A stretch of 64,000 bases of DNA from Xylophilus sp. GW821-FHT01B05. GTDB taxonomy: Bacteria; Pseudomonadota; Gammaproteobacteria; Burkholderiales; Burkholderiaceae_C. Location: contig CP152408.1 of assembly GCA_038961845.1 (NCBI GenBank), positions 806,001 to 870,000 of the forward strand. Reading direction: 5' to 3'. The notes beneath the pieces are model-generated. The model was not told the origin of the DNA, searched no databases, and saw only the letters and a program-made list of their open reading frames with translations. The position numbers and the translations under genes were made by a program. This document shows positions 37,241 through 45,214 of this stretch, piece after piece. Positions within the stretch are counted from its first letter, which is position 1. Each line of letters opens with the position of its first letter.

Positions 37241-37861
37241 ATGACCGTATTGGGGGGAGGGCTAGTGGCGCAGGAAAAGAAAACAGATCGGCCAGCACGT
37301 TCTGATGCGCTCCAAAACCGGGAGCGCATCCTGACGGTTGCACTTGTTGAACTGGCACGATCTGCAGACGTGCCACTGAGTGCGATTGCGCAGAAGGCTG
37401 GCGTGGGGCAAGGCACCCTGTATCGTCACTTTCCAACACGGGAAGCGTTGGTGATGGAGGTCTATCGCTATGAGATGGGGCAGGTCGTGAACTTTGCCAA
37501 GCAACTGCTTGAGAAGTACCCGCCAGACCAGGCCTTGGAGCGATGGATGCATCGCCTGGCCGAATACTCGATGACCAAAGCCGGCTTGGCGGACGCGATC
37601 CGCGAGGTCTCGAGCGCCAGGGACTGCTCGGTGAACGCCGGCTACGCCCCGATGATCGCTGCTGCCCAACTGCTGCTCGATGCAAATGAGCAAGCAGGGA
37701 CGATCAGGGCGGGCGTTACTACCGACGACTTTTTCCTTGCGACTGCGGGCATCTGGCGGATCGATTTCAGCAGCGACTGGCAACCGCGACTTGCTTGGCT
37801 TATAAATTTCGTCATGCAAGGACTGCGCGCTGGTTCGCCCGCAAGCTCAATTTCGGCGTGA
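37241..37861 (+). CDS. TetR-family transcriptional regulator
   Basis: A 206-residue protein with an N-terminal TetR helix-turn-helix (LSAIAQKAGVGQGTLYRHFP, about residues 47-66) and an alpha-helical ligand domain. The ATG at 37241 or the GTG at 37265 could be the start; the region before residue 20 is not conserved. It is divergent from the SDR gene and two matched palindromes lie 12-55 bp upstream, consistent with autorepression and repression of the SDR gene. The inducer is unknown. Confidence 0.85.
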   Translation: MTVLGGGLVAQEKKTDRPARSDALQNRERILTVALVELARSADVPLSAIAQKAGVGQGTLYRHFPTREALVMEVYRYEMGQVVNFAKQLLEKYPPDQALERWMHRLAEYSMTKAGLADAIREVSSARDCSVNAGYAPMIAAAQLLLDANEQAGTIRAGVTTDDFFLATAGIWRIDFSSDWQPRLAWLINFVMQGLRAGSPASSISA

Positions 37862-38032
37862 ACTGCAGGGGGCTTCACTGCGCAGCGGGATGGGCACGGC
37901 GCTCTCGAAACTGACAACCTGAAGCTCCTTGTCTTGCCGAACGCACGCAGTATTTCGGTCGCCGGACCATGGCTTTGACCATGAACTGGGGTGCCCCTGA
38001 CGCAGCATTTCCATGACTGAGCCTATAGGCGC

Positions 38033-38782
38033 TCAGTCACCAATGGAGTTCAGCTTGCGATTCATGGCAACGACGTCGTGGTGACTTGGGTTGGGCCCGA
38101 GCTTGCCGAAATGCTCGGGCATCTGATCACGCTTTCTGGGGGCATCGCCCTGGACGGCCTCAGCCAGCGCCTTGCGCATGGTGTCCGCATCGTAGTCACA
38201 GCAATACGCTGGCGTTGATGGCTGCTGCCTCCATGACGCTTCCAAGGAGCCCGCATCGACGGGATCAAAGCCAGCCTGGTTGACCAGCGTCATTGCGGTC
38301 TGCTTGGACTGCACATCGTCCCCGGCCACGGCGATGGCCAGACGGCCAGGCGTTCCTTCTGGTTGCCCAAGCTTGGCAAGCGTATAGGCCAGCGCGTTGT
38401 TGAACGCCTTGATGACAGGGCGACCAATCCGCTTGGACACCCATACGCTTTCTGCCATTCCCTCCTCGATCTCCGCAATGCGGGCATCGCGCATGCCGGG
38501 GTAGTAGTTGCTGGTGTCGATGACCGTCACATCTGTCGGTACGGCGGCGAACAAGCCTTCGGGGAGTTCCTGCATGGCTGGCAACGGGATGGACAGAATG
38601 ATGACGTCCACGCCATCAACGGCTCCGCGCACATCCACCGCTTGCGCGCCAATTTCGTCCGCAAACGAGCGAATGCCTTCTGGCCCCTTGGCGCTGGCGA
38701 CGCGCACCTCGTGTCCTGCGGCACTCAGTTTGCGGGCGATGGTTCCACCAATGTTGCCAGTTCCGATGATTCCAATTTTCAT
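38033..38782 (-). CDS. NAD(P)-binding oxidoreductase, NADPH-dependent F420-reductase-like family
   Basis: A 249-residue protein with an N-terminal Rossmann motif GIIGTGNIGG and the core of the F420_oxidored/NADP group (VIILSIPLPAM, VIDTSNYYPGMRD, RPVIKAFNNALAYTLAKLG). In bacteria without F420 such proteins are NAD(P)H-dependent reductases of unknown substrate. ATG 38782 places the Rossmann motif at the N-terminus; an upstream in-frame ATG at 38854 would add a non-conserved 24-residue tail. It is divergent from an HxlR regulator gene. Confidence 0.82.
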   Translation of the reverse strand: MKIGIIGTGNIGGTIARKLSAAGHEVRVASAKGPEGIRSFADEIGAQAVDVRGAVDGVDVIILSIPLPAMQELPEGLFAAVPTDVTVIDTSNYYPGMRDARIAEIEEGMAESVWVSKRIGRPVIKAFNNALAYTLAKLGQPEGTPGRLAIAVAGDDVQSKQTAMTLVNQAGFDPVDAGSLEASWRQQPSTPAYCCDYDADTMRKALAEAVQGDAPRKRDQMPEHFGKLGPNPSHHDVVAMNRKLNSIGD

Positions 38783-38842
38783 GCGCTTGATCCTCGCTGC
38801 TCGATTACAAAGAATCAATCTTAGGGAGTTCATGCCAAAATG

Positions 38843-38867
38843 GTAAGTACACACTAAAAAGTAAGTA
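38843..38867. promoter_or_regulatory. Direct repeats, candidate HxlR operator
   Basis: GTAAGTA occurs at 38843-38849 and again at 38861-38867, 18 bp apart, in an AT-rich patch between the divergent HxlR and reductase genes and 13 bp before the HxlR ATG. HxlR-family regulators often bind such TAC/GTA-rich sites. Confidence 0.45.
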
Positions 38868-38880
38868 ATGCGAGGATGCC

Positions 38881-39285
38881 ATGCCTAGAGAACGGAAGTG
38901 GAACTGCGACGACCCTCAGATGAGGAAGCAGTGGGCGGCCGCCACAACGGAGACGCTGCGGATTCTGGAGGGCAAGTGGAAGATCATCATTCTTTGCCAG
39001 CTCTTTGCCGCGAAAGGGCCGCTGCGATTTTCCGATCTGGAGCGGCTGATCGAAGGCGTCACCCAGAAGATGCTCATCCAGCAACTCAAGCAGTTGGAAG
39101 CGGACGGCATCGTGCGAAGGACGGTGTACCCGCAGGTGCCGCCGAAGGTCGAGTACGAACTGAGCGAGATGGGGCATGCACTGGGGCCGTCAATGCAGGC
39201 GCTGATCGAGTGGGCCGAAAAGAGGCGCGAACTTCTGGCCCCAACATTGGCAAGCGGTGAACGCCTAGTGTCGCGTCAAGCGTGA
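38881..39285 (+). CDS. HxlR-family transcriptional regulator
   Basis: A 134-residue winged-helix protein with the HxlR pattern: Cys-free start, LRILEGKWKIIILCQLF, GPLRFSDLERLIEGVTQKML, LKQLEADGIVRRTVYPQVPPKVEYELSEMG (in two pieces). These sense reactive or electrophilic compounds or redox state. The last residues LVSRQA and the stop codon are encoded by the end of an inverted-repeat element (39265-39429), so the original C-terminus was probably replaced. It is divergent from the NAD(P)-binding reductase gene, its likely target. Confidence 0.85.
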   Translation: MPRERKWNCDDPQMRKQWAAATTETLRILEGKWKIIILCQLFAAKGPLRFSDLERLIEGVTQKMLIQQLKQLEADGIVRRTVYPQVPPKVEYELSEMGHALGPSMQALIEWAEKRRELLAPTLASGERLVSRQA

Positions 39286-39429
39286 GGTGAAGGATGGGTG
39301 CGAAGGCATCGGCGTGCAGCGCAAGGCGCAGGCCGCCGCCCAGGCTTTAGGCCTGGGCAAGGGCTGCAACGCGGCGATGCGCGGCGAGGGCAAGCGCACA
39401 CCGGCAGATCATGCTTGACGCGACACTAG
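39265..39429. mobile_element. 165-bp miniature inverted-repeat element
   Basis: Ends CTAGTGTCGCGTCAAGCGTGA (39265-39285) and, inverted, CTAGTGTCGCGTCAAGCATGA (39409-39429) match at 20 of 21 positions. The outer CTAG on both sides could be a 4-bp target duplication, as made by IS5-group elements (YTAR targets). Inside is a GCCCAGGC-TTTAG-GCCTGGGC hairpin and no gene. It therefore looks like a MITE or an internally deleted IS. Its left end supplies the stop codon of the HxlR gene. Confidence 0.65.
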
Positions 39430-39499
39430 AGGCCAAGCTACGTGCAGGGGGCCTTTGCGCATACCGCTGGTGCGTTGAGGGCGTGTTTGCGATCCCTGC

Positions 39500-39880
39500 G
39501 CTGCTCGGCTCCATCCACGGCGTGGGACAGCCGCAGACCAACAGCCAAACACCCAATACCGGGCCGAGCGCAGCGATGGCCCGTGTGGCTGTCCCGGGTC
39601 CCCTCTGTGGCGTTGAGGAGCGCAGGAATCGGCAGGTTGCCCGCAGCGCAGCGAAGGGACGGCGAGGACTGTTTGAGCGCAGCGAGTTCCGCAGCCGCCT
39701 GCCGATTCCGAGCACCGCAAAGCAGTCTGCGCAGCAGACCGCCACAGTGGGGTCGCCTTCTCTTTGGTGACTTTCTCTTGGCGACGCAAGAGAAAGTTAC
39801 TCGCCCGCCGGGGCGAACTCCCGGCACCCGCCGCCTGCAAGGCACGCAAGCCCGGATATCTCAAAGACCTTGAAAGGGAT
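39500..39880. repeat. Dispersed mosaic repeat, family R, copy 3
   Basis: It carries the GGCCGAGCGCAGCGATGGCC module, the GTTTGAGCGCAGCGAG module, the ACTTTCTCTTG/CAAGAGAAAGT hairpin (39770-39780 with 39787-39797) and the right end GGATATCTCAAAGACCTTGAAAGGGAT. A left inverted end was not found; the copy appears cut on that side, near the miniature element. The remaining DNA to 39981 holds no gene. Confidence 0.75.
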
Positions 39881-39981
39881 GCCACCGAGCAGGCGCCTGA
39901 ACCTCTATGCGGTGTTGACGCCAGACCAGCGGCGCACGGCAGACCAGGAGCTGCCCGGCGTGCTGCCCGCCGAGCGCGCCG

Positions 39982-41379
39982 CTACGTCGCCAGGTGCAGG
40001 TACACCCTGAAGCGCGCGCCGCCCTCGGGCCCATTGGCGGCCTCCAGCCGGCCGCCGTGCGCCTGCACGATGGCCTGTGACAGCGCCAGGCCCAGGCCGA
40101 CGCCGGGCTTGGCCTCTACCCGCGCCACCGAGCCGCGGTAGAAGCGCTCGAAGATGTGCGGCAGCTCGTCCACGCGGATGCCCGGGCCGTGGTCTTCCAC
40201 CGTGATGACGGCTTCGGTCCCGCTGCTGTCCAAGTGCACTTGCACGGCGCTGCCGGGCGGGGAAAACTTCAGCGCGTTGTCCAGCAGGTTGGCCAGCACC
40301 AGGCTGGCGGCGCCGCGCGCCACGCTGGCGGTGACGGGCGGCGAGGCCTCCAGCAGCAGCCGCACCTGGCGCTCGCGCGCGATCGGTTCCAGCCGCCGTA
40401 TCGCTTCCTCGACCACGTCGTTGAGCAGCACCGGCTCGGTCGCGCCGCGCTCCTGGCCGGCGTCGATGCGGGCCAGCACCAGCAGCTCTTCCACCAGCAG
40501 CGTGAGGTGCTCGACCTCTTCCAGCGCGGAGTGCAGCGTGCCCACATAGGCGGCCGCATCGCGCGGCCGGCGCAGCGCCAGCTCCAGCTCGGTGCGCAGC
40601 CGCGACAAGGGCGAGCGCAGCTCGTGCGAGGCGTCGGCGGTGAAGCGGCGCTGCGCCTCCATGCTGTTACCCAGCCGGCCCAGCATGTCGTTGAGGGTGT
40701 CGACCAGGCGCCCGATCTCGTCGCGCGTGCCGGGGTGCGGCAAGCGCTCGCCCAGCTTGGCGTCGTCGATCTGGTGCGCCTGCTGCACCACGTCGTCGAT
40801 GGAGCGAAAGGCGCGCCGCGTGAGCAGCGCGCCGGCCGTGCCCACCGCCAGCAGCAGGGCACAGCCCAATGCAATAAACAGCAGGCCGGCCTCGCGCACC
40901 ACCTGGTTCACGTCGTCCAGCGAGCCGGCCACCTGCACCGCCAGCAGGCCGGGCCGGCCTTGTATCGGCACCGACACCATGCGTGTGGGCTCTTCGCCAA
41001 AGCCGTTGAGGGTTTCGAACACGGTGTCGCCGGCCTTCAATTGGTCGCGCAGCAGCTCGGGGATGGGCAACTGCGCCTCGCCCAGGTTGCTGCTGCGCGC
41101 CACCACGTCGCCACTGGCATCGACGATCTGCACCAGGCGGTCCAGCCGCACGAAGGAGGGCGCGGCCGGGCTAGGCGGGGCCTCGTGCACGATGACCTTG
41201 CCGTCCGGGTTGGCGGCCAGCATGCCCAACTCGGTCTCGGCCAGCGCCAGCAGCGTGGCGTCCAGCTCGCGGTGCACGATGCGCGAAAAGGCCCAGTCGG
41301 CCACCAACGCGCCGGCCGCCAGCACCACCACGGTCGTGCCCAGGTGCACCAGCGCCAGGCGCGCGCGCAGGCTAAGCAT
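39982..41379 (-). CDS. Sensor histidine kinase, CzcS/CusS-like
   Basis: A 465-residue membrane kinase: N-terminal helix (about 11-30), periplasmic domain to about 160, second helix (165-188), HAMP region, H-box ADASHELRSPLSRLRTELE with His252, and N/G boxes (NLLDNALKFSPPG, EDHGPGI, GVGLGLALSQAIV). Its start overlaps the end of the response-regulator gene by 8 bp. Size and layout match metal-responsive kinases such as CzcS and CusS; the RND efflux genes at 44-50 kb are the likely target. Confidence 0.88.
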   Translation of the reverse strand: MLSLRARLALVHLGTTVVVLAAGALVADWAFSRIVHRELDATLLALAETELGMLAANPDGKVIVHEAPPSPAAPSFVRLDRLVQIVDASGDVVARSSNLGEAQLPIPELLRDQLKAGDTVFETLNGFGEEPTRMVSVPIQGRPGLLAVQVAGSLDDVNQVVREAGLLFIALGCALLLAVGTAGALLTRRAFRSIDDVVQQAHQIDDAKLGERLPHPGTRDEIGRLVDTLNDMLGRLGNSMEAQRRFTADASHELRSPLSRLRTELELALRRPRDAAAYVGTLHSALEEVEHLTLLVEELLVLARIDAGQERGATEPVLLNDVVEEAIRRLEPIARERQVRLLLEASPPVTASVARGAASLVLANLLDNALKFSPPGSAVQVHLDSSGTEAVITVEDHGPGIRVDELPHIFERFYRGSVARVEAKPGVGLGLALSQAIVQAHGGRLEAANGPEGGARFRVYLHLAT

Positions 41380-42058
41380 GCTCGCCCCGCTGCGCGCTCA
41401 GGCGAAAGCCGCGCCCGCGCACGGTCTGTATCAGCGGCGGCAGCCCCGGCGCGTCCACCTTGCGGCGCAGGTTGCTGATGTGCACGTCGATCAGGTTGTC
41501 GATGGCGATCAGGTCGTCCTTCCAGACCTGCTCGGCCAGGCGCGAGCGGCTCACCACCTCGTCGATGTGGCGCATCAGCACCTCCAGGATGGCGAACTCC
41601 TTGTGCGTCAGCTCCAGCACGTTGCCGGCGCGCTGGGCGCGCTGGCCGTGCGGGTCCAGGCTCAGGTCGCCCAGCGTGAGCAGCACCGGCCGCGTGATTT
41701 CTGAGCGGCGCAGCAGCGCGCGCACGCGGGCCAGCAGTTCATCAAAGGCAAAGGGCTTGGTCAGGTAGTCGTCGGCGCCGGTATTGAGGCCGGCCACGCG
41801 GTCGCTGAGCGCATCGCGCGCGGTGAGCATCAGCACCGGCGTCTTGCAGCCGCGCTGGCGCAGGTCGCGGCACAGCGTCAGGCCGTCCTTGCCCGGCAGC
41901 ATCCAGTCGAGCACGATCAGGTCGTAGTCCAGCACAAAGGCCTGCTCGTCGCCTTCCTCGGCCGAATGCACGACGTCGACGATAAAGCCTTCCTCCTGCA
42001 GCCCGCCCGACAGCAGGCGCGCGGCCTTGCGGTCGTCTTCGATCAGCAGAATTCTCAT
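41372..42058 (-). CDS. OmpR-family response regulator, CzcR/CusR-like
   Basis: A 228-residue regulator. The receiver has Asp51 in VLDWMLPGKDG and TKPFAFDELLARVRALLRRSE. The winged-helix domain ends with LIDVHISNLRRKVD and VRGRGFRLS. This pattern is typical of heavy-metal-type regulators (CzcR/CopR/CusR). It is the first gene of the two-component pair. HipA lies directly upstream (18 bp). Confidence 0.9.
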   Translation of the reverse strand: MRILLIEDDRKAARLLSGGLQEEGFIVDVVHSAEEGDEQAFVLDYDLIVLDWMLPGKDGLTLCRDLRQRGCKTPVLMLTARDALSDRVAGLNTGADDYLTKPFAFDELLARVRALLRRSEITRPVLLTLGDLSLDPHGQRAQRAGNVLELTHKEFAILEVLMRHIDEVVSRSRLAEQVWKDDLIAIDNLIDVHISNLRRKVDAPGLPPLIQTVRGRGFRLSAQRGEHA

Positions 42059-42076
42059 GGGTAGTTCCTTGTGGGA

Positions 42077-43345
42077 TCAGACCGCGAAGACGGAGCCCAT
42101 CATCTTGACTTCAACACGGGAGAGGTCAAGCTTTGCTGCCCGGTCTTTCCATGTGGCCACGACCTGGGTGACTTCATCAACGATGGCCTGTGCGGCCGCC
42201 GCGCTGAGGCGGTAGTACCCCGCCGTGGCCAGCAAGGTCTGCAGGGAGGGCGCTGCGGATTTTCCGTCCCACGTCAGCGCGTGCTCGCTCTTGGCGGGGT
42301 TGGGATTGATGTCGAAAGCCGGGGAGAGCCGCCAGCCCGTGGGCGTCAGCAGGAAACCATGATTGCGCAGATGGTCGTCCCGATTCCCCACCAACAGGTT
42401 GAAGACGGCGCGCCTGAACAGCTGGTGCATGTCCTCGGTCAGACCGGCGCCTCCGTAAGTCTCAATGGCTTCGAGAACGTGAAGGTAGCTTGCCCCCTCC
42501 TGGCCATCGCGGCGTTCGAGCAAGGTCATGGCTGATGCGTACATCCGGCGGCGTCCGTGGTCACCGTGGCGGTCGAATCGGCTGACGCAGTAGGTGTAGT
42601 AGCGGTCGCTCAAGAGCACCCGATCCGCCTTGGGCATCACGATGCCGGCCTCCTGCGCCAGGAGGTAGGCCAGGTATTCCCAGCTTCCCCAGTCGTATTG
42701 GTCACTGTGCCCCGGGAACTTGGCCAGCCAGAGCGTGCCGTCCTGCATGGTGAAGCTGGCCTTGGGTCGTGCGCCTCCCAGCGACGAGCCGGGCGAGATG
42801 AGCTGGGCCAGCCACTTCTCGTACTCGGGCATGGCTTCGGGGCGGGGGCCATCGAGCCTCCTGGCGACCTCGGCCAGCTCACGCAGGTCGGTTGCGGGGG
42901 GCGCGGGCATTTGGCTGTTGTCGAGGAAGGGTTCTTCAGGGCCACGCCGGAACCGAAGGGCGCCGGCCCGGGTGAGGTCATTCACGCCGAGCATGTAGAA
43001 CAGCTCGTTTGTTTTCACCATGGGCCGCTGTTCCTTGGCGGCCGCATTGGCCTCGCGTCGCTCCATCAGCACCCGGCCCCAGCGGTCTGGCGCGCAGTCG
43101 GAAAAGACGCCAAACCCCTTGCCGTCGGCAGAGTGCTGCTCGCCTGCGTACAGCGGCAACTGTGGGTCTATCGGCACGGCCGCAGGGGCGTCAAGCCAGG
43201 CCTGCGTGTACTCAAAGGCGGGCGCCAGGTCGAATCGTTCGGCAGCGGGGAACAGGTTGCCGATGTGCATGGCCGGGCTGAGCTCCGGGGCGTCGAGGTG
43301 AACCTCCAGCACGGGGCGGTTCGCGCGTGCGCTTTTCGTGGCCAT
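42077..43345 (-). CDS. hipA: HipA-family serine/threonine kinase toxin
   Basis: A 422-residue HipA-type kinase. It has the glycine-rich loop SSLGGARPK (187-195), the ATP lysine in LAKFP (Lys209), the catalytic block NRDDHLRNHG (321-330, Asp323 as likely base) and the metal-binding AFDINP (Asp345). HipA toxins phosphorylate a translation component (GltX in E. coli) and cause dormancy. The gene follows hipB by 9 bp, with the antitoxin-first order of hipBA. All kinase motifs are present, so the toxin should be active. Confidence 0.88.
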   Translation of the reverse strand: MATKSARANRPVLEVHLDAPELSPAMHIGNLFPAAERFDLAPAFEYTQAWLDAPAAVPIDPQLPLYAGEQHSADGKGFGVFSDCAPDRWGRVLMERREANAAAKEQRPMVKTNELFYMLGVNDLTRAGALRFRRGPEEPFLDNSQMPAPPATDLRELAEVARRLDGPRPEAMPEYEKWLAQLISPGSSLGGARPKASFTMQDGTLWLAKFPGHSDQYDWGSWEYLAYLLAQEAGIVMPKADRVLLSDRYYTYCVSRFDRHGDHGRRRMYASAMTLLERRDGQEGASYLHVLEAIETYGGAGLTEDMHQLFRRAVFNLLVGNRDDHLRNHGFLLTPTGWRLSPAFDINPNPAKSEHALTWDGKSAAPSLQTLLATAGYYRLSAAAAQAIVDEVTQVVATWKDRAAKLDLSRVEVKMMGSVFAV

Positions 43346-43354
43346 TGGGGTCCT

Positions 43355-43675
43355 TCAGGCGCTGGGGCCGTTCACGCGTCCGCGGGCGCGTAGCGAGGCG
43401 GAATCCTGCAACTTCCGGCCAAGGATGTCATCGCTCGCCACCTTGTCGATATCACCCTCGAGGCCCAGCACGCGCAGCGCCTTTAGATACGTTCCGAGCG
43501 CGACCGCAGGGTCGCCGGCCTCCAGCCGCGCCAAGGTGTTGCGAGAGATGCCCACGCGTTCGGCGAAGAGCGTTGCCGGGAGGTCGCGCCGGCAGCGGGC
43601 CAGCTCGATACGTTGGCCAAGGCCCGTGGCGAGCTTGGTCAAGGACAGCGATAGGGGGTGTTGAGTACGTGGCAT
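43355..43675 (-). CDS. hipB: HipB-like XRE-family antitoxin/repressor
   Basis: A 106-residue protein with an XRE helix-turn-helix (LPATLFAERVGISRNTLARLEAGD, split around residue 45). ATG 43675 follows GGAGC at good spacing; a longer frame upstream runs through the operator region and is rejected. It should neutralise HipA and repress the operon through the 14-bp-arm palindrome about 80-120 bp upstream. Confidence 0.85.
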   Translation of the reverse strand: MPRTQHPLSLSLTKLATGLGQRIELARCRRDLPATLFAERVGISRNTLARLEAGDPAVALGTYLKALRVLGLEGDIDKVASDDILGRKLQDSASLRARGRVNGPSA

Positions 43676-43756
43676 GGGTGCTCCATATCTGCAACAAAAA
43701 TGGGGCCTACTGCTCACTATATAGAAAGCCGCGTTTTCCATTCGAGCTAAAACGTT

Positions 43757-43795
43757 CATATCTTGAGCAATTATTGGATTTTTGCTCAAGATATG
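43757..43795. promoter_or_regulatory. Large palindrome, candidate HipB operator
   Basis: CATATCTTGAGCAA (43757-43770) and TTGCTCAAGATATG (43782-43795) are perfect 14-bp inverted arms with an 11-bp AT-rich spacer. It lies upstream of hipB in an AT-rich patch; a TATATAG that could be a -10 box lies closer to hipB near 43720-43728. HipB proteins bind such palindromes to repress their own operon. Confidence 0.7.
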
Positions 43796-43841
43796 GGGCG
43801 TTTCTGCGTGGAGGCGACTGCGGCTGGGAGCGCTCCCAGTC

Positions 43842-43905
43842 AAAATAGATAGCTAATAGCCCAGGTGGGTACTGGGCAAATGGCACTTTTCATCAAAAAA
43901 AACCC
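43842..43905 (-). repeat. Short palindromic intergenic repeat, family S, copy 3
   Basis: TAGCCCAGG-TGGG-TACTGGGC flanked by ATAGATAGCTAA and by AAATGGCACTTTTCATCAAAA, the reverse orientation of copies 2 and 4. One arm is slightly imperfect. The rest of 43906-44077 holds no gene. Confidence 0.7.
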
Positions 43906-44077
43906 CGTGGGCCGGACGCCCCTGACAAGGCTGCCGCCAAACCTGCCAGCCCATTCTGAAGACGTCTTCAGACTTTCTTGGGGCTTTCTTCAGCCACGTT
44001 TTCCTATTCTTGCGCACCGCCGCGGCACGGGTTCGTCCTGCCGCCCTTGACTCCGCCACCGCGAGGCGTTGCGCACC

Positions 44078-45214
44078 GTGAAAAACCTCTCTCTCAAAAA
44101 CCTTTTCGTCTGGCTCGCGCTGCTTGTGTTGGCCTGTGTGGCCGCCGGCCTGACGCTGGCCACGCGCGTTTCTGCCAAGCCCGCCACCACGCCGGCCGGC
44201 CCGATGCTGGTGCGCCAGGGCGCGCGCCTGTTCGTGCCCGAGGACTCGCCCCTGCGGGCGCGGCTGGCGGTGGCTGCGGCGGGGGAGCAGGCCTCGGCGC
44301 ATGCGGTGGACCTGCCGGCCGTGGTCGAGGCCAATCCGGCCAATACCGTCAACATCCTGCCGCCGCTGACCGGGCGCCTGTTGGCGCTGAAGGTGCGCCT
44401 GGGCGATACGGTGCGGCGCGGGCAGTTGCTGGCGACCGTCAGCTCGCCCGACTTTGCCCAGGCCGTGGCCGACGCGCAGAAGGCCACTGATGCGCTGGAC
44501 CTGGCGCAGCGCGCCCTGGAGCGCGCCCGTGGCGTGAACCTGGCCGGCTCCAATGCCGCCAAGGATGTAGAGGCGGCCGAGAGCAATGTCACCCAGCAGA
44601 CGGCTGAGCTGCGCCGCAGCGAGGCGCGCCTGCGCAGCCTGGGCACCAAGGCCAACGCCGCCGGCGCGCTGGACGTGACGGCGCCCATGGCCGGTACCGT
44701 CACGGCCCTGAACGTGGCGGCGGGCACGGTGTTGAACGACGCCACTGCGCCGCTCATGACCGTGAGCAACCTGGACCAGGTCTGGGTCACCGTCAACGTG
44801 CCGGAGAACCTCTCTGGCGCGGTGCGCGCCGGGCAGGATGCAAGCGTGACGCTGGCCGCCTACCCGGGCAAGACCTTCACTGGCAAGGTGGCCTTTGTTG
44901 GCGCGCTGCTGGACGCCGACACGCGCCGTGCCAAGGCACGCATCGCCTTCGCCAATGCCGACGGCCTGCTCAAGCCCAATATGTACGCCACGGCGCGCAT
45001 CGCGCTGCCGCAGTCGGCCGAGCCGCAGTTGCCCAGCTCGGCGCTGTTGATGAACAACGACGCGGTCAGCGTCTTCGTCGAGGTCGCGCCCTGGACCTTC
45101 GAGCGGCGCGCGGTGGAACTGGGCCGCGAGGACGGCGAGCAGGTGCGCGTGCGCAGTGGTGTGACGGCTGGTGAGCGCGTGGTCGTACGCGGGGGCGTGC
45201 TGCTCAATGATTAA
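44078..45214 (+). CDS. RND efflux periplasmic adaptor, CzcB-like
   Basis: A 378-residue membrane-fusion protein. It has a signal/anchor helix (about 9-30), a lipoyl-like half-motif (LPPLTGRLLALKVRLGDTVRRGQLL), a coiled-coil hairpin (about 130-185), the second lipoyl half (VTAPMAGTVTALNVAAGTVL) and beta-barrel and membrane-proximal domains. It links the inner-membrane pump to the outer-membrane channel. GTG 44078 is chosen because GCGAGG lies upstream at fitting distance; a TTG at 44069 is the alternative. Its stop overlaps the pump gene by 8 bp. Confidence 0.85.
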   Translation: MKNLSLKNLFVWLALLVLACVAAGLTLATRVSAKPATTPAGPMLVRQGARLFVPEDSPLRARLAVAAAGEQASAHAVDLPAVVEANPANTVNILPPLTGRLLALKVRLGDTVRRGQLLATVSSPDFAQAVADAQKATDALDLAQRALERARGVNLAGSNAAKDVEAAESNVTQQTAELRRSEARLRSLGTKANAAGALDVTAPMAGTVTALNVAAGTVLNDATAPLMTVSNLDQVWVTVNVPENLSGAVRAGQDASVTLAAYPGKTFTGKVAFVGALLDADTRRAKARIAFANADGLLKPNMYATARIALPQSAEPQLPSSALLMNNDAVSVFVEVAPWTFERRAVELGREDGEQVRVRSGVTAGERVVVRGGVLLND

